DNA of 16,851 nucleotides from assembly GCA_958349055.1 (NCBI GenBank), contig CATWBO010000041.1:1-16851 (forward strand), in the 5' to 3' direction. Every line of letters starts with the position of its first letter. Position 1 is the stretch's first letter. The position numbers were made by a program, and so were the translations under genes. Under the pieces are notes generated by a model that worked only from the letters and a program-made list of their open reading frames with translations, had not been told where the DNA came from and did no database searches. The stretch is from an uncultured bacterium (GTDB lineage Bacteria; Actinomycetota; Coriobacteriia; Coriobacteriales; Coriobacteriaceae). Positions 1 through 7,836 of this stretch are shown here, piece by piece.

Positions 1-123
1 AGCTGCGGGAACGGCTCATCTGCTCAATGTGTTCGGCTGAGATCGGAAATCAACCCGCGTGTCGGCGCGGAGCTGATTCAGTTGAGATTGCCTGAACATT
101 CCGCCCCTCTTTACGCCCTCGGG

Positions 124-129
124 TATACT
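124..129 (+). promoter_or_regulatory. -10-like element upstream of asnB
   Basis: TATACT lies 51 bases before the asnB start. No good -35 sits at the right distance; the best is TTCCGC at 99-104 with a 19-base spacer. A purine-rich Shine-Dalgarno (AGAGGGGA, 167-174) follows. Bases 1-123 contain nothing I can assign. Frame 2 is open from the left edge to a TGA at 38-40 and could be the tail of an upstream gene, but 12 codons are too few to tell. Confidence 0.45.
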
Positions 130-180
130 CAAAAGCTACTGATTCGATTTGATGCCCAGCAACAGCAGAGGGGATAGTAT

Positions 181-2061
181 ATGTGCGGTTTTGTCGGTTT
201 TGTCGGTGGGACGGATAACCAATCCGAGGTGCTCACCAAGATGATGGACCGCATCGTCCATCGCGGTCCCGACATGGGCGGTCAGTTTATCGACGGCCGC
301 GTTGCCCTGGGCTTCCGCCGCTTGTCGATCCTCGACCTGACCGAGGCCGGCGCTCAGCCCATGGCCAATGAGGACGGCAGCGTCGTTATCGTCTTCAACG
401 GCGAGATCTACAACTTCCAAGAACTCCGTTCCGAGCTCGAGGCCAAGGGCTATAAGTTCCACTGCGGCGCCGACACCGAGAGCCTCCTGCACGGCTACGA
501 GGAGTGGGGCGAGGCGGTACTCGATCGCTTACGCGGTATGTACGCCTTCGTCATCTGGGACAAGAAGAAGAACAAGCTTTTTGGCGCCCGCGATATCTTT
601 GGCATCAAGCCACTCTACTACTATCCCATGGCCGATGCGGGCGACGGCGCTCCGGGCGTGCTCTTTGGTTCCGAGATCAAGAGCTTCCTGGACTACCCGC
701 ACTTCCACAAAGCGGTCAACAAAAAGGCCCTGCGTCCGTACATGACGCTGCAGTATTCGGCAACCGAGGAGACCTTCTTTGAGGGTGTCTACAAGCTGCC
801 GCCGGCGCACTACTTTACCGTCGATATCCCGACCGGCAAGATGAACATCGAGCGCTACTGGGATTGCGATTACTCTGCCGTCGAGAAGCCGTTCGAGGAG
901 TACGTCGACGAGCTGGACGAGGTCGTGCACGAGAGCGTCGAGGCCCATCGCATCGCCGACGTCAAGGTCGCGTCGTTCCTCTCCGGCGGCGTCGACTCCA
1001 GCTACATCGCCGCTTGCCTCATGCCCGACAAGACCTTCTCGGTGGGCTTCGATTACAAGAATTTCAACGAGACCAACTACGCCAAGGAGCTTTCCGATAA
1101 GCTCGGCGTCGAGAACGTTCGCAAGATGATTACAGCCGACGAGTTCTTCGGTGCGCTCGAGGACATCCAGTATCACATGGACGAGCCGCAGTCCAACCTG
1201 TCTTCCGTGCCGCTGTGGTTCTTGGCCGAGATGGCCCGCAAGGACGTCACCGTCGTGCTTTCGGGCGAAGGCGCCGACGAGCTCTTTGGCGGCTACGCCT
1301 ACTACGAGGACACGGTCCCGGTCCGCAAGTACAAAAAGATGGTGCCGCTGCCCATCCGTCGCGCGCTCGGTAACCTGGCGTTGCATATGCCGTACTTCAA
1401 GGGACATAACTTCCTGGTCAAGGGTGCCGAGATCCCTGAGAAGTCGTTCCTGGGACAGGCTCTGGTATGGCCGGAGCGCGAGGTCGACGGCGTGCTCAAG
1501 CCCGAGTACAACACCGGCGATGGCGCCTTCGAGCTTGCCGCTCCCATCTATGCGCGCGTGAAGGGTCAGCCCGAGCTGGTCAAGAAACAGTACCTGGACA
1601 TGAACATGTGGCTCCCGGGCGACATTCTGCTCAAGGCCGACAAGATGTGCATGGCGCACTCGCTGGAGCTGCGCGTGCCCTTCCTGGACCGCAAAGTCAT
1701 GGAGTTCGCCGAGCACATTCCCGACCGCTACCGCATCAACGAGAACGGCAACAAACAGGTACTCCGCCACGCTGCCAACAAGTCGCTGCCCGATGAGTGG
1801 GCCACCCGTCCCAAGGTGGGCTTCCCGGTGCCGATTGTCTACTGGCTGCGCGAGCAAAAGTGGTACGACTATGTCAAGGAGTACTTCACCGCGCCGTGGG
1901 CAAGCGAGTTCTTCGATACCGACGAGCTCATGCACCTGCTCGATCTGCACTTTGCGGGCAAGGGCGATTTCCAGCGCAAGATCTATACGCCGCTCGTGTT
2001 CCTGGTGTGGTACAAGCGCTTCTTTATCGACGAGGACCAGCCCGCTGTTCAGGCTGCCTAG
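181..2061 (+). CDS. asnB: asparagine synthetase, glutamine-hydrolysing (class II AsnB)
   Basis: Makes asparagine from aspartate, ATP and glutamine-derived ammonia in the cytoplasm. The protein has 626 residues, typical of the Gram-positive AsnB type. The initiator Met is followed by Cys2, the catalytic nucleophile of N-terminal-nucleophile glutaminases (MCGFVGF), which fixes the start. RGPD (28-31) and NGEIYNF (about 73-79) belong to the glutaminase domain, roughly residues 2-210. The synthetase domain carries the PP-loop SGGVDSS at 268-274, which binds ATP, and SGEGADELFGGY from 361. Both active sites look intact. A Shine-Dalgarno (AGAGGGGA) lies 6 bases upstream. The gene is probably monocistronic: a -10-like site precedes it and a strong terminator follows within 30 bases. 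Related family members make amide linkages on other substrates, but the full motif set favours true asparagine synthesis. Confidence 0.95.
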   Translation: MCGFVGFVGGTDNQSEVLTKMMDRIVHRGPDMGGQFIDGRVALGFRRLSILDLTEAGAQPMANEDGSVVIVFNGEIYNFQELRSELEAKGYKFHCGADTESLLHGYEEWGEAVLDRLRGMYAFVIWDKKKNKLFGARDIFGIKPLYYYPMADAGDGAPGVLFGSEIKSFLDYPHFHKAVNKKALRPYMTLQYSATEETFFEGVYKLPPAHYFTVDIPTGKMNIERYWDCDYSAVEKPFEEYVDELDEVVHESVEAHRIADVKVASFLSGGVDSSYIAACLMPDKTFSVGFDYKNFNETNYAKELSDKLGVENVRKMITADEFFGALEDIQYHMDEPQSNLSSVPLWFLAEMARKDVTVVLSGEGADELFGGYAYYEDTVPVRKYKKMVPLPIRRALGNLALHMPYFKGHNFLVKGAEIPEKSFLGQALVWPEREVDGVLKPEYNTGDGAFELAAPIYARVKGQPELVKKQYLDMNMWLPGDILLKADKMCMAHSLELRVPFLDRKVMEFAEHIPDRYRINENGNKQVLRHAANKSLPDEWATRPKVGFPVPIVYWLREQKWYDYVKEYFTAPWASEFFDTDELMHLLDLHFAGKGDFQRKIYTPLVFLVWYKRFFIDEDQPAVQAA

Positions 2062-2086
2062 CCTCGGCTTACGAACGCCTGCGCGT

Positions 2087-2111
2087 AACGGCTCCTTCGG
2101 GAGCCGTTTTT
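2087..2111 (+). terminator. intrinsic terminator after asnB
   Basis: A perfect 9-bp stem (AACGGCTCC / GGAGCCGTT) closes a very stable C(UUCG)G tetraloop and is followed by a T run (2107-2111). It starts 26 bases after the asnB stop and should separate asnB from murE. Confidence 0.93.
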
Positions 2112-2138
2112 GCGTGGGTGCGTTTCAGTTACTATAAA
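2110..2138 (+). promoter_or_regulatory. sigma-70-type promoter for murE
   Basis: TTGCGT (2110-2115), a 17-base spacer, then TATAAA (2133-2138). The -35 overlaps the end of the asnB terminator T run, so the two signals are packed back to back. The murE ATG is 35 bases downstream of the -10. The same TTGCGT -35 recurs in the veg promoter. Confidence 0.7.
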
Positions 2139-2173
2139 AACCGTCCCTGCCAAATGGCTGAGAAAGGTGAAAG

Positions 2174-3736
2174 ATGCACCATTCGGATTCCGCGACCGTG
2201 ACCACGGTCGATACGCTTGCCAAGCTTCTCGATGTGTGCGGTGAGCTGCGCGCATCAGAGCAGGTTGACGAGCGTGCCGTGATCGGCTGCTCGTTTGATT
2301 CGCGCGCGGTCTCGGCAGGTGACGTGTTCTTTTGCAAAGGCGCTGCCTTTAAGCCCGCGTTTTTGAGCATGGCGCTCGATGCGGGCGCCGTCGCATTTGT
2401 GTGCGAAGAGTCGCTGGTCGAGTCTCTGGAGCCGCTGGGGAAGGAGAACGGCGCGGCGATGCTGGTCGTGGACAGCGTTCGCACGGCCATGGCCCTGTTG
2501 CCGCCGGAGGTCTACGACCGTCCCGACCACGACGTCAAGATCGTGGGCATCACCGGTACCAAGGGAAAGACCACGGCCGCTTTTATGCTTCAGTCCATCA
2601 TCAAGGCAGCGGGCGAATCCTGCGGCATGATCGGCTCGGTGAGTACCGACGATGGCATCGAGTGCTACGAGAGCACCAATACTACGCCCGAGGCCCCCGA
2701 GGTCTGGCGCCATATCGCCAACTGCCGTGAGTCCGGTCGCCAGTCCATGGTCATGGAGGTCTCGAGCCAGGCGCTCAAGTACCAACGCGTCGAGAATCTG
2801 CCGTTTGACGTGGCGTGCTTTCTCAACATCGGCCGTGACCACATCTCGCCGATCGAACACCCCACGTTTGAGGATTATTTTGAGAGCAAACTCAGGATCT
2901 TTGACCAGGCAAAGACCGCCGTGGTGAATCTGGGCACCGAAGAGGTTGACCGTGTGCTGGAGGCAGCGTCGACGGCCGAGCGCTTGGTGACCGTTGGCGT
3001 CGAGCATCCCGAGGCAAGCCTGTGGGCGAGCGATGTGCGCATGGTCGGCTTTAGCATCGAGTTCAACTTGCATGGCCTGTGTGCCGACGAGTCCGAGGCG
3101 GGGGAAAAGGTCCTGCTGGGTATCGCGGGAGACTTTAACGTGGAGAACGCGCTGGTCGCTATCGCCGCTGCGCACGAGATCGGCATCGGTATCGATGCCA
3201 TCAAGAAGGGCCTCTCCAAGCTTCGTGTGCCGGGTCGCATGGAGGTCGTGGAGTCGAAGGACGGCCGCGTGATCTGCGTCGTTGACTATGCGCACAACCA
3301 GCTTTCGTTCCGTTCGCTTTTCTCGTCGGTCAAGCGCGCGTTTCCCACTAGCCCAGTCATTGCAGTGTTTGGCGCTGCCGGCGGCAAGGCGCAGGAGCGC
3401 CGCGAGCAGCTTCCGCGCGAGGCCGCACCATATTCCGACCTGATGATTTTTGCCAACGAGGACCCGGCTCACGAGGACCCGATGAAGGTCTGTCGCGAGC
3501 TTGCCGAACATGTTCCCGACGATACGCCGAACAAGATCATCCTCGATCGCGAAGCCGCTGTGCATGCGGCGTTCAAGGCGGCGCGCGAGGAGTACGTCAA
3601 CCCCAATGCTCCCACCATTGTCTTGCTGCTGGCAAAGGGTGACGAGGAGCTCATGCACGTGGGCGACGAGTTCGTGCCCATCGAGAGCGACCTTTCGTTG
3701 GCCAATCGCCTGATCGATGTTACCCAGTTTGACTAA
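2174..3736 (+). CDS. murE: UDP-N-acetylmuramoyl-tripeptide synthetase (MurE)
   Basis: Adds the third, diamino-acid residue to UDP-MurNAc-L-Ala-D-Glu in cytoplasmic peptidoglycan synthesis, using ATP. At 520 residues it has the three-domain Mur ligase layout. The N-terminal domain contains SFDSRAVSAGDVFFC. The central ATPase has the P-loop GTKGKTT (128-134) and the EVSSQAL region. YFESKLRIF holds Lys239, the residue expected to be carbamylated. The C-terminal domain has VDYAHN. Where meso-diaminopimelate enzymes have DNPR, this one has EDPA (429-432); loss of that Arg suggests L-Lys or another diamino acid such as ornithine. The start is supported by AAAGGTGA (2163-2170). The gene stands apart from any mra/mur/fts division cluster and has its own promoter. 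Enzyme class is confident; substrate is inferred. Confidence 0.93.
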   Translation: MHHSDSATVTTVDTLAKLLDVCGELRASEQVDERAVIGCSFDSRAVSAGDVFFCKGAAFKPAFLSMALDAGAVAFVCEESLVESLEPLGKENGAAMLVVDSVRTAMALLPPEVYDRPDHDVKIVGITGTKGKTTAAFMLQSIIKAAGESCGMIGSVSTDDGIECYESTNTTPEAPEVWRHIANCRESGRQSMVMEVSSQALKYQRVENLPFDVACFLNIGRDHISPIEHPTFEDYFESKLRIFDQAKTAVVNLGTEEVDRVLEAASTAERLVTVGVEHPEASLWASDVRMVGFSIEFNLHGLCADESEAGEKVLLGIAGDFNVENALVAIAAAHEIGIGIDAIKKGLSKLRVPGRMEVVESKDGRVICVVDYAHNQLSFRSLFSSVKRAFPTSPVIAVFGAAGGKAQERREQLPREAAPYSDLMIFANEDPAHEDPMKVCRELAEHVPDDTPNKIILDREAAVHAAFKAAREEYVNPNAPTIVLLLAKGDEELMHVGDEFVPIESDLSLANRLIDVTQFD

Positions 3737-3745
3737 TGAACCATG

Positions 3746-3778
3746 ATGGCGAAGGCGCCCTGAGTGCGCTGTCGCCAT
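3746..3778 (+). terminator. possible weak hairpin after murE
   Basis: ATGGCGA (3746-3752) pairs with TCGCCAT (3772-3778), and after one mismatch a further 5 pairs form inside (3754-3758 with 3766-3770, one G-T). No T run follows, only AAACGTGTT, so termination would be leaky at best. It may instead protect the murE mRNA end. Confidence 0.35.
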
Positions 3779-3843
3779 AAACGTGTTCCCTCAATCAAAA
3801 CATGCCGTCCAAGCCCAAACCCTTCTACGTAAACGGAGTAACC

Positions 3844-4755
3844 ATGTCCCACAACACCCTGCCGACCGTTGCCGAGCTTTCGGGCGAGATGCGCGAGCGC
3901 TTGGCCAAGGTCAAGTACGTCTTTACCGATCTGGATGCCACGATGCTCGCACCCGGCTCGTGCGTGCTGCGCGACAACGACGGCAACCCCTCGACCAAAC
4001 TCGTCGAGGCCGTCGTGGCGCTCGCTCGCGCCGGCATCCAAGTGGTTCCCACCTCGGGCCGCAACCGCACCATGATCCACGAGGACGCGCGCGTGCTCGG
4101 CCTCAACTCCTACATTGGTGAGATGGGCGGCCTGGTTATGTACGACCTCAAAGCCAACGATTGGGAGTATCTGACCGGCGACATGCCCTACGACCCCTCT
4201 TGCGGTCTCACGCCGCACCAGGTGATCGAGCAGACCGGCGTGTGCGAGAAGATCCTTGCCCGCTGGCCGCACAAGATCGAGTATCACAACGACATGTCGA
4301 CCGGCTACAAGTACCGCGAGGTCACTGTCGGCATGCGCGGCGATGTGCCCGACGATGAGGTCCAGGCCATCCTGGACGAGGCCGGCTGCGGTCTGATCTG
4401 GGCTTGCAACGGCCATCTGACTCACCTGTCCAAGCCGACGACGCTTGAGCTCGATCGCGTCGAGGACGGTCGCGCATTCAACATCAACCCCGCGGGCCTC
4501 AACAAAGGCGTTGCCATTGCGCGCTTCTGCGAGCACCTGGGGATCGAGCGCGAGGAGACGCTCGCGCTCGGCGATTCCGAGTCCGACTTCTACATGGCCG
4601 ATCACGTGGGCACGTTCTGCCTGGTCGAGAATGGCCTGACGAGCGCCGGCGCGCCCGAGTTCCTGGCTGCTTGCGAGAACGCTTTCGTTACGCGCGGCAA
4701 AATTGTCGACGGTTGGGCGGCGACGGCAGAGCTGCTGGTCGCGGCGCGTTCGTAG
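3844..4755 (+). CDS. HAD-superfamily (type IIB, Cof-like) phosphatase
   Basis: A probable cytoplasmic sugar-phosphate or nucleotide phosphatase of 303 residues. All four HAD motifs are visible: DLDAT (29-33, with the Asp nucleophile and acid/base), TSGRN (70-74, motif II), Lys221 in NKG (motif III) and GDSESD (243-248, metal-binding motif IV). The first motif has Ala where most family members have Gly (DLDGT). The region between motifs II and III is long enough for a type IIB cap. An in-frame ATG at 3802 exists, but GGAG (3835-3838) sits 5 bases before the ATG at 3844 and nothing comparable precedes 3802. It lies between murE and murI, which invites a cell-wall-precursor role, but the substrate cannot be read from sequence. 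Confidence 0.85.
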   Translation: MSHNTLPTVAELSGEMRERLAKVKYVFTDLDATMLAPGSCVLRDNDGNPSTKLVEAVVALARAGIQVVPTSGRNRTMIHEDARVLGLNSYIGEMGGLVMYDLKANDWEYLTGDMPYDPSCGLTPHQVIEQTGVCEKILARWPHKIEYHNDMSTGYKYREVTVGMRGDVPDDEVQAILDEAGCGLIWACNGHLTHLSKPTTLELDRVEDGRAFNINPAGLNKGVAIARFCEHLGIEREETLALGDSESDFYMADHVGTFCLVENGLTSAGAPEFLAACENAFVTRGKIVDGWAATAELLVAARS

Positions 4756-4806
4756 CGCGCCGCCGCCGCACTTGGACATGTCTTTTCGAGAGAGACTGGT
4801 GAGGTA

Positions 4807-5691
4807 ATGTCCGATATCGAGAATCCGACAGGCGACACGCGCCCGATTGGCGTGTTCGATTCTGGTTTGGGCGGTCTGACGGTTGCGCGCGCCATCGCGA
4901 CGGCGCTGCCGCACGAGTCCGTCTACTACTTCGGTGACACCAAACGCTGCCCCTACGGCACCCGCACCGAGGATGAGGTGCGCTCGTTTGCGTTGCAGGC
5001 GGGTCGTTGGCTTTCGAAGCACGACGTCAAGATTATGGTCATTGCCTGCAACACGGCGACCGCTGCGGCCTTGCGTCTGGCCCAGCAGGTGCTCGACGTT
5101 CCCGTGATCGGTGTGATCGCGCCGGGCGCACGCGCGGCAATCAACAGCACCCGCACGCGCCGGGTGGGCGTGCTCGCCACCAACCTCACCATTCGCTCGG
5201 GCGCCTACACGCGCGCCATTCAGGACCTGGATGCCGGCGTCGATGTATACGGCTGTCCTGCCTCGAGCTTTGTCGAGGTTGTCGAACACGAGCTCGCCTC
5301 GGGTGCACATCTGCAGGAACAGTGGCTTGAGAACGAGGACATCTTCGATACGCCTGCCGTGCGTGCGCTGGTGGGTGCCACGGTTGAGCCGCTGCGCGAC
5401 CACGGTATCGATACCGTGGTGCTCGGCTGTACGCATTTTCCGCTGTTGGTGGGACCTATCCGCCATGCGCTGGGGCCTGGGGTGCGCGTCGTGAGTTCCG
5501 CCGAGGAGACCACGCGCGAACTGACCGATATCCTCACGCGCCGCGAGCAGCTGGCGGGCGACGCCGCCGAGCCGCAGCATCGTTTTGCCACGACGGCCGA
5601 TAACATTGCCGAGTTTGCGGTGGCGGGCAGCTTTATCTTTGGTCAGCCGCTCAAGAGCATCGAACATATCGATATCGATGAGCTGAAATAG
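4807..5691 (+). CDS. murI: glutamate racemase
   Basis: Converts L-glutamate to D-glutamate, the second residue of the peptidoglycan stem peptide, without a cofactor. The product has 294 residues, slightly above the usual 260-285. FDSGLGGLTV carries Asp18-Ser19. The two catalytic cysteines are present: Cys81 in ACNTAT and Cys208 in GCTHFPLL. The start is supported by GGTGAGG (4798-4804), close to the ATG. It follows the HAD phosphatase gene by 51 bases and precedes rph by 54, without an obvious terminator in either gap, so co-transcription is likely. The order murI-rph-rdgB resembles that seen in Bacillus (racE, rph, ysnA). Confidence 0.95.
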   Translation: MSDIENPTGDTRPIGVFDSGLGGLTVARAIATALPHESVYYFGDTKRCPYGTRTEDEVRSFALQAGRWLSKHDVKIMVIACNTATAAALRLAQQVLDVPVIGVIAPGARAAINSTRTRRVGVLATNLTIRSGAYTRAIQDLDAGVDVYGCPASSFVEVVEHELASGAHLQEQWLENEDIFDTPAVRALVGATVEPLRDHGIDTVVLGCTHFPLLVGPIRHALGPGVRVVSSAEETTRELTDILTRREQLAGDAAEPQHRFATTADNIAEFAVAGSFIFGQPLKSIEHIDIDELK

Positions 5692-5745
5692 ATGTAAGGC
5701 CGCCGTCAGAGCCTTCGCCACACCTTTTGCCGAAAGGATTTTTCT

Positions 5746-6471
5746 ATGGAGTACATGCAGGTCAACCGCGCCAACGGTCGCGCCGCCAACGAGTTACGCC
5801 CCGTTAAGCTCACCCGTGGCGTCATGAAGCACGCCCACGGTTCGTGCCTGGCCGAGTTTGGCGACACGCGCGTGCTGTGTGCCGCCACTATCGAGGAGGG
5901 CGTGCCGGGCTGGCGAAAGGGAGCTAAGGCCGGCTGGGTGACCGCGGAATACGCCATGCTGCCGGCGTCGACCGGCAAGCGCTGCAAGCGCGAGCATGCC
6001 AACCGCAAGGGTCGCTCCATGGAGATCGAGCGCCTCATTGGCCGCAGCCTGCGTACCGTCGTCAACATGAAGGCGCTCGGCGAGTACACCGTCACCGTCG
6101 ACTGCGATGTGATTCAGGCCGATGGCGGCACGCGTACAGCGAGCATCACCGGCGCCTGGGTGGCGCTGCACGACGCCCTCGCCATGTGGGTCGAGGCGGG
6201 CAAGATCGAGCGCATCCCGCTTACCGGCCAGGTGGCTGCAATCTCCATGGGCGTTGTCGACGGCAATACGCTGCTTGACCTCGATTATTCCGAGGACAGC
6301 CATGCCGAGGTCGACATGAACCTCGTCGCCACCGACACCGGTGAGATGATCGAGCTCCAGGGCACCGGCGAGCAGGCGCCCTTTGACCGTAAGCGCCTCA
6401 ACGCCCTGCTCGACCTGGGCGACAAAGGCATCGCCGAGCTCATCGAGCTCCAGCGCCAAGCCCTCGCCTAA
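5746..6471 (+). CDS. rph: ribonuclease PH (tRNA nucleotidyltransferase)
   Basis: A phosphate-dependent 3'-5' exoribonuclease that trims tRNA precursors. At 241 residues it matches the family length (E. coli 238). Characteristic blocks are the ELRPVKLTRG start region, MLPASTGKR, the IERLIGRSLRTVV helix, the TVDCDVIQADGGTRTASITGA core and LDLDYSEDS near the C-terminal third. AAGGA (5734-5738) is 7 bases before the ATG at 5746; a second in-frame ATG at 5755 would be too far from it. The TAA stop overlaps the left arm of a palindromic element (6470-6506). It sits between murI and rdgB, a common neighbourhood for this gene. Confidence 0.95.
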   Translation: MEYMQVNRANGRAANELRPVKLTRGVMKHAHGSCLAEFGDTRVLCAATIEEGVPGWRKGAKAGWVTAEYAMLPASTGKRCKREHANRKGRSMEIERLIGRSLRTVVNMKALGEYTVTVDCDVIQADGGTRTASITGAWVALHDALAMWVEAGKIERIPLTGQVAAISMGVVDGNTLLDLDYSEDSHAEVDMNLVATDTGEMIELQGTGEQAPFDRKRLNALLDLGDKGIAELIELQRQALA

Positions 6472-6506
6472 CCTGCCAAAAAGGGACAGGTTTATTTTGG
6501 CAGGTT
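6470..6506. repeat. palindromic element A (GGGACAGG core, 12-bp arms)
   Basis: AACCTGCCAAAA (6470-6481) and its exact complement TTTTGGCAGGTT (6495-6506) flank the 13-base loop AGGGACAGGTTTA. The left arm starts inside the rph stop codon. The loop resembles those of the sites at 7705, 12337 and 14068, while the arms are unrelated to theirs. It could act as a hairpin at the rph mRNA end; TTTT at 6505-6508 overlaps the right arm, so any terminator activity is uncertain. The rest of the rph-rdgB gap holds the 8-bp palindrome AGACGTCT (6517-6524) and nothing else clear. Confidence 0.8.
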
Positions 6507-6614
6507 TTATCTGCGGAGACGTCTAGACACAAGACTGCCGTTGATTGAGAGGGGAGAGGCGGAGGCCCTCGTCGCCCTCGGCGCGGCATTGCTATAGAGA
6601 CAAGGAGACCACTC

Positions 6615-7256
6615 ATGGCACTTGAGAAGATCGACATCGACACCCTCGACCCGGCGGCGACCATTGTCGTGGCAACGGGCAACGCCCATAAGCTCACCGA
6701 GATCGAGGCCATTTTGGGCAAGGTCATGCCCGAGGTGCGCTTTGTGGCGCTCGGCCAGCTGGGTGATTTTGAGGACCCCGAGGAAAACGGCACGACGTTT
6801 TTGGAGAACGCCATCATCAAGGCGCAGACTGCCGTTGAGGAGACGGGCCTTATGGCCATCGCCGACGATTCTGGCTTGGTCGTCGACGCGCTGGACGGCG
6901 AGCCGGGCGTGTATAGCGCGCGCTATGCGGGCGTGCATGGCGACGATGCCGCCAACAACGCCAAGCTTCTCGTTAACCTGGAAGGCGTGGCAGACGAGGA
7001 CCGCACCGCGCGCTTCATGAGCGTCGTCACGCTTATCGATACGGACGGCCTGGTCACCTATGGCGAGGGCGCCTGCGAGGGCGTTATCGCGCACGAGGGC
7101 CGGGGCGATCACGGCTTTGGCTACGACCCGTTGTTCCTGCCGGTCGATACGCCGGGCAAGACCATGGCCGAGCTCACGGCGGACGAGAAGAACGCCATCA
7201 GCCATCGTTTCCATGCGCTTGAGCATCTGTCCGCCAAGCTGACGGGCGAGGTGTAG
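6615..7256 (+). CDS. rdgB: non-canonical purine NTP pyrophosphatase (RdgB/HAM1)
   Basis: Hydrolyses dITP, ITP and XTP to monophosphates, keeping deaminated purines out of nucleic acids. The 213 residues include a short extension of about 15 before the strand TIVVATGNAHKLTEI, which binds the triphosphate. IADDSGLVVDAL holds the acidic pair Asp84-Asp85; GVYSARYAG, HGFGYDPLF and SHRFHAL (from about 196) complete the active site. AAGGAG (6602-6607) lies 7 bases before the ATG. The dtd start is 3 bases past the stop, so the two are almost certainly co-translated. Both remove damaged or wrong-handed building blocks, a sensible quality-control pairing. Confidence 0.95.
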   Translation: MALEKIDIDTLDPAATIVVATGNAHKLTEIEAILGKVMPEVRFVALGQLGDFEDPEENGTTFLENAIIKAQTAVEETGLMAIADDSGLVVDALDGEPGVYSARYAGVHGDDAANNAKLLVNLEGVADEDRTARFMSVVTLIDTDGLVTYGEGACEGVIAHEGRGDHGFGYDPLFLPVDTPGKTMAELTADEKNAISHRFHALEHLSAKLTGEV

Positions 7257-7259
7257 TCC

Positions 7260-7706
7260 GTGCGTGCGGTAGTTCAGCGCGTGCTCAACGCCGGCGTAAC
7301 GGTCGACGGCGAGTGCGTGGGCCGCATTGGACGCGGCTATCTGGTGCTGCTGGGCGTGGGCCATGGCGACACACGCGCCGAAGCCGACAAGCTGTGGGGC
7401 AAGCTCCGCGGGTTGCGTATCAACGAGGACGAGAATGGCAAGACCAACTTGGCACTGGCCGATGTCGACGGTGAGGTACTCGTGGTGTCGCAGTTCACGC
7501 TGTTCGCCGATTGCCGTCACGGCCGCCGCCCATCGTTTACCGATGCCGGCGCCCCCGATGTTGCCAACGAGCTCTACGAGTACTTCCTGACGCTCGTTCG
7601 CCAAGATGTTGAACACGTGGCGCACGGCATCTTTGGCGCCGATATGAAAGTCGACTTGGTCAACGACGGCCCATTCACCATCGTCTTGGACACCGATAGT
7701 CTGTAA
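7260..7706 (+). CDS. dtd: D-aminoacyl-tRNA deacylase
   Basis: Cleaves D-amino acids, and glycine from mischarged tRNA, off tRNA. The product has 148 residues (usual 145-150) and starts at GTG; RAVVQRV directly after it is the conserved N terminus of the family, and AGGTG in the end of rdgB serves as ribosome site. SQFTL (77-81) and NDGPFT (135-140), with the cross-subunit Gly-cis-Pro pair Gly137-Pro138, form the active site of the dimer. A cell producing D-Glu from the nearby murI has an obvious need for it. The TAA stop overlaps the left arm of a palindromic element. Confidence 0.95.
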   Translation: MRAVVQRVLNAGVTVDGECVGRIGRGYLVLLGVGHGDTRAEADKLWGKLRGLRINEDENGKTNLALADVDGEVLVVSQFTLFADCRHGRRPSFTDAGAPDVANELYEYFLTLVRQDVEHVAHGIFGADMKVDLVNDGPFTIVLDTDSL

Positions 7707-7741
7707 GTAGTCAATTTGGGACGGGGCTTATTTAACTACTT
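7705..7741. repeat. palindromic element B (GGGACGGGG core, 7-bp arms)
   Basis: AAGTAGT (7705-7711) and ACTACTT (7735-7741) are exact inverted repeats; after one mismatch, AA/TT pairs extend the stem. The loop contains TTTGGGACGGGGCTTATTT, a relative of the 6470 and 14068 loops. The left arm begins in the dtd stop codon and the right arm runs into the -35 of the veg promoter. Confidence 0.65.
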
Positions 7742-7769
7742 GCGTATGGCGGCAGCAGGGTGCTATAGT
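7740..7769 (+). promoter_or_regulatory. promoter for veg-ispE
   Basis: TTGCGT (7740-7745), an 18-base spacer and TATAGT (7764-7769). The -35 overlaps the last two bases of the palindromic element, so folding or protein binding there could affect transcription. The veg ATG lies 67 bases past the -10, giving a leader of about 60 bases. Confidence 0.65.
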
Positions 7770-7789
7770 ATTAGAGTTTTGTCTATCTT

Positions 7790-7809
7790 AGGGGTATTAT
7801 CCCCTTTTT
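7790..7809 (+). promoter_or_regulatory. short leader hairpin with T run before veg
   Basis: AGGGG (7790-7794) pairs with CCCCT (7801-7805) around TATTAT, and T continues to 7809. In the mRNA this would be a small terminator-like hairpin near +15 to +34, ahead of the veg ribosome site. A 5-bp stem is short for a working terminator; a partial attenuator or stabilising 5' structure is possible. Confidence 0.4.
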
Positions 7810-7836
7810 GAATTGCACCTTCTGGAGGCCCTGTTC

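Noticed and set aside
529..1950. Long minus-strand ORF (473 codons) opposite asnB
   Set aside because: Antisense shadow of a high-GC gene: low-complexity Val/Leu/Gly/His composition, no recognisable motif, and fully covered by an intact asnB.
3733..5721. Minus-strand ORF of 662 codons across the HAD and murI genes
   Set aside because: It spans two well-supported genes on the other strand and their gap, with shadow-like Ala/Arg/His/Gly composition and no family signature.
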